Shown piece after piece: positions 35,001-42,305 of a stretch of 57,654 nucleotides of DNA. Every line of letters starts with the position of its first letter. The first letter of the stretch is position 1. The stretch is from Ilumatobacteraceae bacterium (GTDB taxonomy: Bacteria > Actinomycetota > Acidimicrobiia > Acidimicrobiales > Iamiaceae). A program made the position numbers and the translations under genes. The notes under the pieces were generated by a model, which did no database searches, was not told where the DNA came from, and was given only the letters and a program-made list of their open reading frames with translations. The DNA lies in assembly GCA_025463265.1 (NCBI GenBank), contig JAOBWH010000163.1:1-57654 (forward strand), read 5' to 3'.

Positions 35001-35601
35001 CGGCGAGGATCGGTTGCAGGTCCGCGTAGCGGTGCGACGAGACGTTGCCGTCGCCCAGCCACAGGTGGACCTCCCGGGGGGAGGGGAAACCCATGGCCAC
35101 GAGCTGGTCCGCGTACGCCGCCAGCTGGAGCAGCGCCTCCACGCGGGCGTGGCGGGCGAGCTTGGTGTCCGCCGGCTCGTACCAGACGTAGCCGTCCTCA
35201 TCGGCGACGCGGACGACGAAGTCCGCCAGGCCGTGGAAGCCGTCGTGGAAGAACGCCGCCTGGTAGACGACATCGGCCCCGCCCTTGAGGGCGGCGAGCG
35301 TCTGGGCGTGGGCGTCCTCGAGCTGCGAGCGCGACGAGGTGCTGGGCTGGGCGATGGACACCACCCCTCCGGGTTGACCCGGCGTGGCGGGGCCGTCCTG
35401 GCTGACCAGCCGGTCGAGCACGGTCTTCTCGTGGGCGAGACCCAGCGCAGCGGCCCGCTCCAGCACCAGATCCTCCGCCACATCGGGCGGGTCCACCAGG
35501 CCGGCCTTCTCCGCCCGCTTGTGCAGGACCTGGTACTCGCAGCGCAGCGCGGTGACCAGATCGGTGGCGCTGAACACCCAGTCGTCGTCGAGGCGGAACA
35601 T
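32047..35601 (-). CDS. TM0106-type RecB-like nuclease fused to RNase H-like exonuclease and SF1 helicase
   Basis: 1184 residues in three parts. Part 1 (about 1-280) is a RecB/Cas4-like nuclease: G-L-A-D-F near the first acid, E-P-A-D-T-K for the D/E-x-K, and four cysteines (one in L-R-C-E-Y, three in C-G-W-C-D-H-C) that could hold an Fe-S cluster. Part 2 (about 340-520) is a DEDD/RNase H-like exonuclease (V-F-F-D-F-E-G-D and Y-N-E-Y-D-C-L-S-T). Part 3 is an SF1 helicase with G-P-P-G-T-G-K-T-T, D-E-A-G, G-D-P-Q-Q-L-P-Q and V-D-K-F-Q-G-Q-E. ATG 35601 is chosen because the family starts M-F-x-L and a damage-type promoter ends 8 nt before. It likely resects or processes DNA ends. Confidence 0.88.
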   Translation of the reverse strand: MFRLDDDWVFSATDLVTALRCEYQVLHKRAEKAGLVDPPDVAEDLVLERAAALGLAHEKTVLDRLVSQDGPATPGQPGGVVSIAQPSTSSRSQLEDAHAQTLAALKGGADVVYQAAFFHDGFHGLADFVVRVADEDGYVWYEPADTKLARHARVEALLQLAAYADQLVAMGFPSPREVHLWLGDGNVSSHRYADLQPILADRSERLRDLLAGPVSVPVWGDPHLRACGWCDHCAAAEKDSRDVVLVAGVRIDQRPKLVAAGIATIEDLAAATRCPPGIKQETFDKIRAQAVLQSGQDATRTEEDPLGVVSAELADPAGIALIPEPNPGDVFFDFEGDPLFVEAGWPDLGLEYLFGSITHVGPPEGGELAYWPLWAHDRRAEKVAVETYIDWLVARRATPGFEGMHVYHYAPYEVAGLKRMVQRYGTRSAELDQLLIDGVFVDLYSVVRRSIRISERSYSIKRLEPLYMGDELRTSEVAGGADSIIWYGNFTMLRAKGDLAEAQAQLDELASYNEYDCLSTLRLRDWLLSLPGGQRPAPRTGEASAERPPDSAEQAAAIALEQELLAPFATKAPGERTPEEQAVALLAAALLFHRRESLPFWWAHFARLAATVEDWEHDGEMAVLPPRSVEVVADWHVPEGKRSHQRTLTALAELPGSFKLSANSECHTIYDAPLPPRVKEPSNSDRGYRGGARLLALEPEGDRVRITFTESLPGGIGDEPGPEQAAVPVAISAGSPPPIGKLASAILGIASGALDLFGELRPHPALDILRRVPPRLRSGALPAVHEHDFATAITGAVRALDRSYLAVQGPPGTGKTTTGAEVIRRLVDSGWKVGIVAQGHKTIEAMMEKVIDVGVSPEQVVKRSQGGGDHRGLKLSDAKLRAKVTEPDVGCLVGGTKWDFVNENRIPAGSLDLVVIDEAGQFALADTIAVSQAAPRLLLLGDPQQLPQVSQARHPAPVQQAALDWLSDGRDTLPPELGYFLDTTYRMRPELAAVSSHLSYDDRLDADPSTAKRTIEGIEPGLHTVLVAHDSNRTASIEESRTVLRLVVDVVGRTWVTEQGDRPLDPCDILVVAPYNAQVNLIRTVLDDAGFDEVRVGTVDKFQGQEAPVVIVSMASSSASSGRGASFVLSRNRLNVALSRAQHTAYLVHSPQLTDLIPATPHALAQLGAFLGTSRSGRPAPGRP

Positions 35602-35609
35602 CGGGTCCG

Positions 35610-35632
35610 AGTGTCCCACACCCCTGTGACAG
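35610..35632 (-). promoter_or_regulatory. DNA-damage-type promoter (PafBC-like) for the TM0106 helicase
   Basis: On the minus strand a TGTCA box (CTGTCACAG) is followed after 8 nt by GACACT, 8 nt before ATG 35601. It has the spacing of the PafBC/RecA-NDp motif but the first T of the -10 is G. Two better copies lie at 48372 and 55174. Confidence 0.5.
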
Positions 35633-35699
35633 CGAGGCGGGACGGGCGGTCTGGACGGGGAACGTTGGCGTTCGGCGCTCCGCAGGCAAGGCTGGGGGC

Positions 35700-36218
35700 G
35701 TGGCAGCCGATCCGTTCGACCAGCTGATGGCCTCGGCCGACCCCGCGATGATCGTGGTGACGGCGGCGGCGGACGACGACCGCTCCGGCTGCCTCGTGGG
35801 GTTCCACTCCCAGTCGAGCATGGACCCGCACGGCTACGCGGTGTGGATCTCGAAGGCGAACCACACCTATGGCGTCGTGCTCCGGTCCACCCACCTGGCG
35901 GTCCACTTCCTGGCCGACACCGAGGACGGCCGCCGTCTGGCCAAGGCCTTCGGCACGCGCACCGGTGACCGGGTCGACAAGTTCGACCGCATCACCTGGC
36001 GCCGGGGACCGCAGGGGGTCCCGATCCTCGCCGGGTGCGACCACGGGCTGGTCGGACGCAAGATCAGCACCCTCGACGACGGCGGCGACCACGTGACGGT
36101 CACCCTCGACCCGGTCGAGGTGTGGAGCCGCCAGGCGTTCACCCCGCTGCGACTGTCGGCCGTGCAGGACCTCGACCCGGCCCACGACGCGGACGAGCAC
36201 CCCGACCACCCCCGCTGA
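35700..36218 (+). CDS. Flavin reductase-like, FMN-binding split-barrel protein
   Basis: 172 residues. The fold pattern fits the flavin reductase domain: an N-terminal strand M-I-V-V-T-A-A, the G-C-L-V-G-F-H-S-Q-S-S cofactor-binding segment, I-S-K-A-N-H-T, and V-H-F-L-A near the middle. Such proteins bind FMN or F420-like flavins and reduce small substrates or feed partner monooxygenases. GTG 35700 is used because the domain begins there. It lies between the divergent helicase gene and the converging ligase inside the NHEJ island, with no obvious functional link to it. Confidence 0.75.
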   Translation: MAADPFDQLMASADPAMIVVTAAADDDRSGCLVGFHSQSSMDPHGYAVWISKANHTYGVVLRSTHLAVHFLADTEDGRRLAKAFGTRTGDRVDKFDRITWRRGPQGVPILAGCDHGLVGRKISTLDDGGDHVTVTLDPVEVWSRQAFTPLRLSAVQDLDPAHDADEHPDHPR

Positions 36219-36275
36219 CCAGACCGGTCCGGCCGATCACCTGCGATCTGCCGAGCACTCGCGACCTGGTGCCGG

Positions 36276-37202
36276 TCAGGGCTCGCGGACCACGTCCCGG
36301 GGTTCCTTGTCCGGCCGGCGACCGAGGTAGCGGGGGTGGCGGAGGTGACCCGCCGCAGTCCACTCGCCGAAGCCGACCTGGACCACCATGGTGGGCTGGA
36401 CCCAGTGCGAGCCCGGCTCGCGGATCCTCTCGGCGAACGGCGACGTCGGCTGCTCGATGGCGCGCAGCTCCTGGTGGAGCGCGTGCAGGGTCGCAGCGTC
36501 GAACCCGGTGCCGACCTTGCCGGCGTAGCGCAGCTCGCCGCCGTCGTAGACCCCCACCATCAAGGCGCCGAGCCCGGTCCGGGAGCCGCTGGGATCGGTG
36601 AAGCCGCCGACCACGACCTCCTGCTGGTGGACGCACTTGAGCTTGAGCCAGTCCTTGCTGCGTCGGGGCTGGTAGCTCGACGCCCGCCGCTTGGCGATGA
36701 GCCCCTCCCACCCGAGGCGGCACGCGGCGTCGAGGAGCGCGGCGGCGTCGCCGGGGAGCGCCTCGCTGAGCACGATCGGACCCCCGGGGCCGAGCACCTC
36801 GGCGAGCGCAGCCTGCCGCTGCTCCAGCGGCAGCGGGCGGATGTCGTGGCCGTCGAACCACAGCAGGTCGAACACGACGTACTGGACGGGGACGGTCGGA
36901 TCGCTGATCTTCTGCTGCAGCCGCTCGAAGCTGGTCTGGCCGTCGACCATCGCCACGACCTCGCCGTCCACCAGCAGCGAGCCGTGCGCCCGCTCGGCCA
37001 GCGACCGGCCGACCTCGGGGTAGGCGTCGTCGAACGACAGCCCGTTGCGCGACCGGAGTCGGACGCCCCGATCGTCGACCCACGCGAGGCACCGGTAGCC
37101 GTCGAGCTTGCGCTCGAACGCCCAGTCATCGCCGAAGGCGCGCCGGTCGGTGGAGGTGGCAGCCATGGCCGTGACCTCGGCGGGGGGACGGGGCTCGGCC
37201 AT
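36276..37202 (-). CDS. Stand-alone ATP-dependent DNA ligase (LigD-ligase-type)
   Basis: 308 residues. The nucleotidyltransferase motif is K32-L-D-G-Y-R with the lysine that takes AMP. Also present are V-D-G-E-V-V (motif III region), W-E-G-L-I-A-K (motif IV) and W-L-K-L-K (motif V), then an OB-fold part ending with the H-P-R-Y-L type C-terminus. It resembles the ligase part of LigD or LigC and would seal ends bound by Ku. ATG 37202 overlaps the TGA of a 24-codon ORF (TGATG) and has only a weak ribosome site. It is not fused to the polymerase, which is a separate gene at 31036. Confidence 0.92.
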   Translation of the reverse strand: MAEPRPPAEVTAMAATSTDRRAFGDDWAFERKLDGYRCLAWVDDRGVRLRSRNGLSFDDAYPEVGRSLAERAHGSLLVDGEVVAMVDGQTSFERLQQKISDPTVPVQYVVFDLLWFDGHDIRPLPLEQRQAALAEVLGPGGPIVLSEALPGDAAALLDAACRLGWEGLIAKRRASSYQPRRSKDWLKLKCVHQQEVVVGGFTDPSGSRTGLGALMVGVYDGGELRYAGKVGTGFDAATLHALHQELRAIEQPTSPFAERIREPGSHWVQPTMVVQVGFGEWTAAGHLRHPRYLGRRPDKEPRDVVREP

Positions 37203-37276
37203 CAGACGACCGCTTCGGTGTCCCCGCCGACCATCGCCGCGGCGTGCTCCCCCACGGACTCCAGGTGCTCGGACAT
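37202..37276 (-). CDS. Short leader ORF (24 codons) overlapping the ligase start
   Basis: ATG 37276 opens a 24-residue ORF (begins M-S-E-H-L-E-S-V-G-E-H, ends T-E-A-V-V). Its TGA overlaps the ligase ATG as TGATG. A TACGGT hexamer ends 6 nt before its own ATG, so a leaderless mRNA would begin with this ORF and the ligase would be read by re-initiation. Third-position G+C looks high, as in real genes here. Confidence 0.5.
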   Translation of the reverse strand: MSEHLESVGEHAAAMVGGDTEAVV

Positions 37277-37282
37277 GGCCGG

Positions 37283-37288
37283 ACCGTA
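37283..37288 (-). promoter_or_regulatory. Putative -10 (TACGGT) for leaderless leader-ORF/ligase mRNA
   Basis: TANNNT hexamer on the minus strand, 6 nt before ATG 37276. Confidence 0.5.
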
Positions 37289-37393
37289 GCGGGGCGCCCC
37301 CGGGCCCTGCTGGAGGAGGCGACGGGTGGATGGACCTGGGGTGACCGGGGTACCGGAGCCGCGGCCGGACGGTCCGGCACCACGAGGTGGACC

Positions 37394-37456
37394 ATGGCGA
37401 ACAACACGCCCAAAACGCCCGACCTGGCCGGCGGCAGCGATCGGGAGGCGAGCTGA
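37394..37456 (+). CDS. Short leader ORF (20 codons) overlapping ku2 start
   Basis: ATG 37394 opens a 20-residue hydrophilic ORF (M-A-N-N-T-P-K-T-P-D, ending D-R-E-A-S) with 17 of 19 internal codons ending in G or C. Its TGA overlaps the ku2 ATG as TGATG. The ku2 ribosome site (GGGAGG, 37443-37448) lies inside it. Confidence 0.45.
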   Translation: MANNTPKTPDLAGGSDREAS

Positions 37457-38454
37457 TGGCCCGCCCCGTCTGGACCGGTTCGATCAGCTTCGGGCTGGTG
37501 AGCGTCCCCGTGAAGGCGTACACCGCGGCGCGCGACCACACCGTCCACTTCAACCAGCTCGAACGCGAGACCGGCGCCCGCGTCCGGCACCAGAACGTCT
37601 CGGAGCAGACCGGCGACGAGGTCGAGCGCGACGACATCGTCCTCGGCTACGAGGTGTCCGGGGGCCGGTACGTGACCTTCGAGCGCGACGAGCTCGACGA
37701 GCTGCGGCCGACGAGCACGCGAGCGATCGATGTCCAGGACTTCGTCGCCCTCGCCGATGTCGACCCGATCTACTACCAGAAGACCTACTGGCTCGGACCG
37801 GACGGCGATGCGGCCGCCGAGCCGTACGCGCTGCTGCTGGCGGCGATGGAGGATCGCGAGCGCGTGGCCATCGGGTCCGTGGTCATGCGGAACAAGCAGT
37901 ACCTCGCCGCGGTCCGCCCCCTCGACGGAGCGCTGGCCATGTCCACCATGCGCTTCGCCGATGAGGTGGTGGACCGGGCCACGATCGACGAGATCCCCGA
38001 CAAGGCGGATGAGGCTGACCCCAAGGCCCTGAAGCTGGCCGTGCAGATCGTCGACACGCTGACGGGTGACTGGGATCCCGAGCAGTACCACGACACCTTC
38101 GTCGAGGAGCTCCGCCGCATCATCGAGGCCAAGGCCGAAGGCGAGACCATCGAGGTCGAGCAGGGCGACGAGGGCGGCGGCGCCAAGGTCCTCGACCTGA
38201 TGGAGGCGCTCAAGGCCAGCCTCGACGCCAGTCGAGGCGACGGCAAGGCAGCGGCACCCGCCGAGAAGGCTGCGTCGAAGCCGGCAGCGGCCAAGGAGAA
38301 GGCCCCGGCGAAGAAGGAGCCAGCCGCCAAGAAGGCCCCGGCCAAGAGGGCGGCCGCGAAGACGACGACGGCGAAGAAGGCCCCGGCCAAGAAGAAGCCA
38401 GCGGCGAAGAAGAAGGCACCCGCCAAGAAGCAGCAGGCCCGGAAGACCGCGTAG
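37456..38454 (+). CDS. ku: Ku protein, second paralog with lysine-rich tail
   Basis: 332 residues. The core (1-260) is close to the first ku: R-P-V-W-T-G-S-I-S-F-G-L-V-S-V-P-V, Y-W-L-G-P-D-G, V-M-R-N-K and A-M-S-T-M-R-F-A-D-E-V. It is extended by about 70 residues of K/A/P repeats (A-P-A-K-K-E-P-A-A-K-K) like histone H1 or mycobacterial HupB tails, which should add sequence-independent DNA binding and perhaps internal loading. It sits divergent to the ligase gene. GGGAGG precedes the ATG. Two ku genes with different tails suggest heterodimers or separate roles. Confidence 0.95.
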   Translation: MARPVWTGSISFGLVSVPVKAYTAARDHTVHFNQLERETGARVRHQNVSEQTGDEVERDDIVLGYEVSGGRYVTFERDELDELRPTSTRAIDVQDFVALADVDPIYYQKTYWLGPDGDAAAEPYALLLAAMEDRERVAIGSVVMRNKQYLAAVRPLDGALAMSTMRFADEVVDRATIDEIPDKADEADPKALKLAVQIVDTLTGDWDPEQYHDTFVEELRRIIEAKAEGETIEVEQGDEGGGAKVLDLMEALKASLDASRGDGKAAAPAEKAASKPAAAKEKAPAKKEPAAKKAPAKRAAAKTTTAKKAPAKKKPAAKKKAPAKKQQARKTA

Positions 38455-38480
38455 GCGGTGCGCCCCCACGACCCGGGCCC

Positions 38481-38495
38481 GTCCGTCGCTCGGAC
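38481..38495. terminator. Short hairpin between converging ku2 and acyltransferase-like gene
   Basis: GTCCG and CGGAC pair around a TCGCT loop, flanked by a wider CCCGGG/CCCGGG context. No U-tract, so termination is only a guess. Confidence 0.3.
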
Positions 38496-38515
38496 GAGCA
38501 CGTCGGACCCGGGGA

Positions 38516-39598
38516 TCAGTCCCTGGACTCGTGGTTGCCGTAGCGGATGGGGGTGCGGAAGCGGGCGATGTCCGGGTGATCCTGGGCGGCGCTGCCCCGG
38601 GCCCGGTTCCCCATCGCCGCGATGACCTCGCCGATGGAGTGGGCGTGCTGGGGGCTGGCCAGCGACGTGATCTCCCTGCCGATCTCCACCACCGAGGGCT
38701 CCTCAGTGTTCCCGTAGTCACCGAACACCGGATAGATCGAGGCCCCCGCCTGCACGGCGAGGAACAGGTCCTCGCGGGTGCCCCGGGCGAACGGCTCCAT
38801 CACGATCGTCCCGTGCTCGTCCCTGGCGTCGCGGGAACCGGACCCGGCCTCGATGACGATGTGGCCGTGGTCCGACCTCATCAGGTTCAAGAACTCCTCC
38901 CGGGTGCGGGTGTTCTGCTTCTTGCGGAAGTTGCGGACCCGGCGGTTCAGGTCCTCGTCGGTGATGTCGCCTTCGTTGACCGCCTCGCCGCCGCTGACCG
39001 GGAACGTCTTGAGGACGCTCGACGCCTTGCGGAGGATGTCGTCGATCACGTTGAGCCCCATCACCTCCAGGTAGCCGAGCAGCCGCCCGATCATCAGCGT
39101 GGTGCGGGTGTCGAGGCGGTCGAAGCCGTGGAGGTGGGCAGCGCGGGTGAGGTACCCGAGGTTGAAGCCCACGTCCTGGAACTCCAGGTGCGATCCCACG
39201 AAGATGAACGACTGCCCGTCGGCGAGGCGCTCGAAGAACTTCTCCCGCGCGGCGAACGCCGAGAACACCTCGACGTTGGCCGGCGCCTGCGGTCCGTGGA
39301 GGACCTCGAGCAGGCCGAGCGCCGACTCCGTCTCGGCGCTGCTCAACGGGTTGGGCCCGAGGAACACCTGATCGTGGTTGATGGCGTCGGGCCGGGGCTT
39401 GGCCGACAGGCGCTCGGCGGCGATCGGGTTGAAGATGCTGGCGAACTCGACGCCGCCCACCTCTTGGGCCGACTGGTACAGCAGCTTGTCGAGCTGGCGC
39501 TCCACGCCGAACAGCTCGGTGAGCTGCTCGGCCGCCTTGTCCAGCAGCGAGTCGGGCTTGTGGGGTCCGTGCAGCGGAAGGTCGGACTGCGTGCTCAT
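38516..39598 (-). CDS. PlsC-like (HX4D) acyltransferase-related protein
   Basis: 360 residues, not recognised at first sight. Three features suggest the glycerol-phosphate acyltransferase fold: H137-L-E-F-Q-D142 (an H-X4-D catalytic motif after F-I-F-V-G-S), I-V-I-E250-A-G-S-G-S-R-D in the place of the usual P-E-G-T-R-S block, and A-S-I-Y-P-V-F at 286-292 like the motif IV proline. The order and spacing are right, though the insert between motifs I and III is long. It has no membrane helix and no signal. If correct it would acylate a lipid precursor. It converges with ku2. Confidence 0.5.
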   Translation of the reverse strand: MSTQSDLPLHGPHKPDSLLDKAAEQLTELFGVERQLDKLLYQSAQEVGGVEFASIFNPIAAERLSAKPRPDAINHDQVFLGPNPLSSAETESALGLLEVLHGPQAPANVEVFSAFAAREKFFERLADGQSFIFVGSHLEFQDVGFNLGYLTRAAHLHGFDRLDTRTTLMIGRLLGYLEVMGLNVIDDILRKASSVLKTFPVSGGEAVNEGDITDEDLNRRVRNFRKKQNTRTREEFLNLMRSDHGHIVIEAGSGSRDARDEHGTIVMEPFARGTREDLFLAVQAGASIYPVFGDYGNTEEPSVVEIGREITSLASPQHAHSIGEVIAAMGNRARGSAAQDHPDIARFRTPIRYGNHESRD

Positions 39599-39646
39599 CG
39601 GTGGTCCGACCCGACTCCCTGCCCGGGCGTTACCCGGCGGGTGGGT

Positions 39647-42052
39647 TCACGGCGCGTAGCTCCCCGAGCCGAAGACCCACTCGGCCACCGAGGCGCCGGT
39701 GCCGGGCCCGGAGAGGAGACTGGCGAACTCGGAGGTGGTCGGCTTCCGCTTGAGCATGAAGATCACGCCGACCGCTGCGTTGACCGGCTTGACCTGGTCG
39801 GTCTTGTACTCGTTGCTCTCGGAGAAGCCGGCCATCACCTGGCCGCGATTCTTGGTCTTGTTGTCGAGCTTGCCGGTCCAGTACGCCTTGCCGCTGGGGT
39901 CGGGGTTGCGGTCGAAGAGGTTGTGGTAGATCAGGTCGACGAAGGCGGCGTTCGACAGCGACCCGTAGCGGGTCTTGAACTCGCTGGAGCTGGCGAACGA
40001 CTGGCTGATGGTGTCGAGCTTCGCCCCCTTCCGCCGCTTGCCGATCCAGTACACGAGGCCACCGGCGTCGGGGATGCGCAGGAAGTAGGCGCTGTAGAGG
40101 CGGGTGACGGGGTCGACGTTGCTGACGTTCTCGCTCGAGGTCCGCAGCGCGCCCACGAGCGAGGAGCGGTTGGCCGTGTGGGCGTTGAGCTGGTTCACCC
40201 AGCTCGTCCGCTCGGCGGCGGTGGGCGCCCGGCCGAGGAAGTCCTGGTACTGCCGGTTGACCATGTCCGTGAAGTTGGCGAACGGGGCCGGGCCGGTGGA
40301 CGGTGCCGGAACGGGGAGCCGCAGCTCGCCGGTGCCGTAGACGTTGTCGGTGCCGGCGGTGCCCCGATCGACGACCGAGGACCTGAGGTAGCTCGCGATC
40401 CCGGTCGGGGTGCTGGCGACGCCAGCCGACAGCGCGAGGGCGGCGGCGCCGGCCACCACCGGCGTGGCGGCGCTCGTGCCGTTGAAGCAGTTGGGTGCGT
40501 AGCTGGTGCTGCTCACGCACGACGGGGCCGACAGGTCCGGCTTGATGCGGCCGTCGTTCGTCGGGCCCTGCGAGCTGTAGTTGGCGATGACGCCGCCGCT
40601 CGCCGGGTCGACCGCACCGATGGCGAGGGCGCCGGCGTTGGCGGAATCAGCCATCGGCGCCGAGGACGCGTAGGGGTTCTGCCAGTACTCGAGCCCGACC
40701 CCGTTCACCATGTACTCGAGGACATCGCCCGCCGTGCCATTGCCATCGGCGATCTTCTTGACGGCGATGTACACGGTGGTGTTGGTGGTGCAGCTGAAGT
40801 TGTTGTTGCCCTCGATGGGCGTGGCGGCACCGGTGCTCTGGTTGCCGTTGCTGATGGCGATGAGCTGCTGCGACGAGTTGTAGACGTACACGTCGTAGTC
40901 GGTCTTGTTGGCGCCCCAGTCGCTCCAGCGCAGCCCGTTGAAGTACCAGCACCTGGTGGCGAGCAGCTCGTCACCGGCCGAGAACTCGAGGAAGCTGTCG
41001 CTGTCGGCGTCGACCCACGAGCCCCGCCAGTACGAGCCCTTGGTGCTGCCGCCACCGCCGGCGTTCCCGGCGGCGTTCAGGTAGATCATCCCCTTCGACA
41101 CGGCGCTGTCCACCACCGCAGCGACCGGGCCGGTGCCGTTGCCGGGACCGTCGTAGATGGCGGTCTGCGAGCGGGTGACGACCTTGACGCCCTGGGTCTG
41201 GAAGTAGTCGATCGCCGCCTGGAAGTCCGCAGCGGTCCGGATGTTGGCGATGAAGAGCTGGGCGCCGGGCGCCATCTCGTGGACGATCTCGGCGACCGCC
41301 ACGCCGTGGTTGCTGGTGCCCCAGACGGAGCAGGCCGCCCCCGTGTTGCGGCAGAAGGTGCCGGCCGGTTGACCGGTGAGGTCACCGCTGCTGACCGCGG
41401 CGTCCCAGGTGTCCTGGTTGAACGAGTCGATGATCCCGACCTTGACGCCGGCGCCGGTGATGCCGGCCGCCTGCCAGTCGTCGGCGTTCGTGAGCGTGAC
41501 CTCGGACCCCGTCACCGCCTGTTCGTCCGGTCCGGCTCCAGACCGGCGGGGATCGGCCTGCGATGGTTGCTGCACGGCCGTGACCCCGGGCAGCACCTCG
41601 AGGTCCACCACCGCACCGGCGGGTAGCTCACCCTCGGTGCCGACGTCGGCGATCGGGCCGTGGACCCGGCCTCCCTGCGCCACGATCTCAGCCGCGACCG
41701 CATCACCGCGGCCGGGGTCGTGGAGGACCTCGACCGTCACGACTCGCGCCGGGTCGTCCTGCGCCTGGGTCCGCAGGACGCCATCGGACGGGAGCCCGTC
41801 GCTGCGCTGGTCGGCGCGTGTCGAGGGCACCGCCGGGGCCTGCTCCGCATGGGGCTCGAGGGCCAGATCGATCGTGGCCGACGGGCCGTCGGCGGGCCCG
41901 GCCGACGCCACCTGGGCGGGTCGCGCGCTCGCCGCCGGACCGGCCAGCCCCGCCACCAGGACGCCGGCGAGGACGATCGCCGCCACCCTGCCGCGCCCCG
42001 GCCTCCCCGCCTCGGTTTCGCCGCGTCCCGTCTCGTGCCCGTGCCCTCGCAT
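39647..42052 (-). CDS. Secreted S8 (subtilisin-like) serine protease with DUF4214 repeats
   Basis: 801 residues. A hydrophobic signal (V-A-A-I-V-L-A-G-V-L-V-A-G-L-A) is followed by a pro-region, then the protease domain with Asp209 (V-G-I-I-D-S), His249 (T-S-N-H-G-V-A), oxyanion Asn330 (N-A-A-G-N) and Ser527 (F-N-G-T-S-A-A-T-P). The spacing fits family S8; an insert of about 120 residues (345-460), perhaps a domain of its own, lies between Asn and Ser. From about 580 to 795 come two to three DUF4214-like repeats (F-L-G-R-A-P-T-A-A-E-R, Y-F-L-R-I-P-D-A-G-G-L-V-Y-W, F-D-R-N-P-D-P-S-G-K-A-Y-W). DUF4214 is often found on secreted or surface-bound proteins. Substrate unknown. Confidence 0.92.
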   Translation of the reverse strand: MRGHGHETGRGETEAGRPGRGRVAAIVLAGVLVAGLAGPAASARPAQVASAGPADGPSATIDLALEPHAEQAPAVPSTRADQRSDGLPSDGVLRTQAQDDPARVVTVEVLHDPGRGDAVAAEIVAQGGRVHGPIADVGTEGELPAGAVVDLEVLPGVTAVQQPSQADPRRSGAGPDEQAVTGSEVTLTNADDWQAAGITGAGVKVGIIDSFNQDTWDAAVSSGDLTGQPAGTFCRNTGAACSVWGTSNHGVAVAEIVHEMAPGAQLFIANIRTAADFQAAIDYFQTQGVKVVTRSQTAIYDGPGNGTGPVAAVVDSAVSKGMIYLNAAGNAGGGGSTKGSYWRGSWVDADSDSFLEFSAGDELLATRCWYFNGLRWSDWGANKTDYDVYVYNSSQQLIAISNGNQSTGAATPIEGNNNFSCTTNTTVYIAVKKIADGNGTAGDVLEYMVNGVGLEYWQNPYASSAPMADSANAGALAIGAVDPASGGVIANYSSQGPTNDGRIKPDLSAPSCVSSTSYAPNCFNGTSAATPVVAGAAALALSAGVASTPTGIASYLRSSVVDRGTAGTDNVYGTGELRLPVPAPSTGPAPFANFTDMVNRQYQDFLGRAPTAAERTSWVNQLNAHTANRSSLVGALRTSSENVSNVDPVTRLYSAYFLRIPDAGGLVYWIGKRRKGAKLDTISQSFASSSEFKTRYGSLSNAAFVDLIYHNLFDRNPDPSGKAYWTGKLDNKTKNRGQVMAGFSESNEYKTDQVKPVNAAVGVIFMLKRKPTTSEFASLLSGPGTGASVAEWVFGSGSYAP

Positions 42053-42200
42053 CGCCCATCCCCCTCGTCGTCCCCGCCACCCTCCACGAGACGGCGCGAA
42101 CGAAGCGCGAACAGGACTCGGGCCGCGGCGACCCGGATCAGGGCGAGGAGAAGGCGGGGATGACCGTCCCGGCGAACCGGTCGGGGGCGGGATGCCGCCC

Positions 42201-42227
42201 TTGCACTCGATGTCGCGTCGCTATATT
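42201..42227 (+). promoter_or_regulatory. AT-rich sigma-70-like promoter of the secreted-protein/ABC operon
   Basis: TTGCAC (42201-42206) and TATATT (42222-42227) with a 15-nt spacer, in an AT-rich patch (CTATATTTTTCGTTTCATAA) unlike the rest of the window. It lies 79 nt before the first ATG of the operon. The other bases between the protease and this operon show nothing coding. Confidence 0.6.
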
Positions 42228-42305
42228 TTTCGTTTCATAAGCCCCACCGGGGCGTGCACCCAAACCTGCGGCCGAGGTCGAGTCGGCCGCCCAGACGAAA
42301 GACGG

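Noticed and set aside
31117-35727. A 1536-codon open frame on the plus strand, and similar long antisense frames (289-2187, 48192-51668)
   Set aside because: They mirror real genes on the other strand in GC-rich DNA, have low-complexity composition and show no family motifs.
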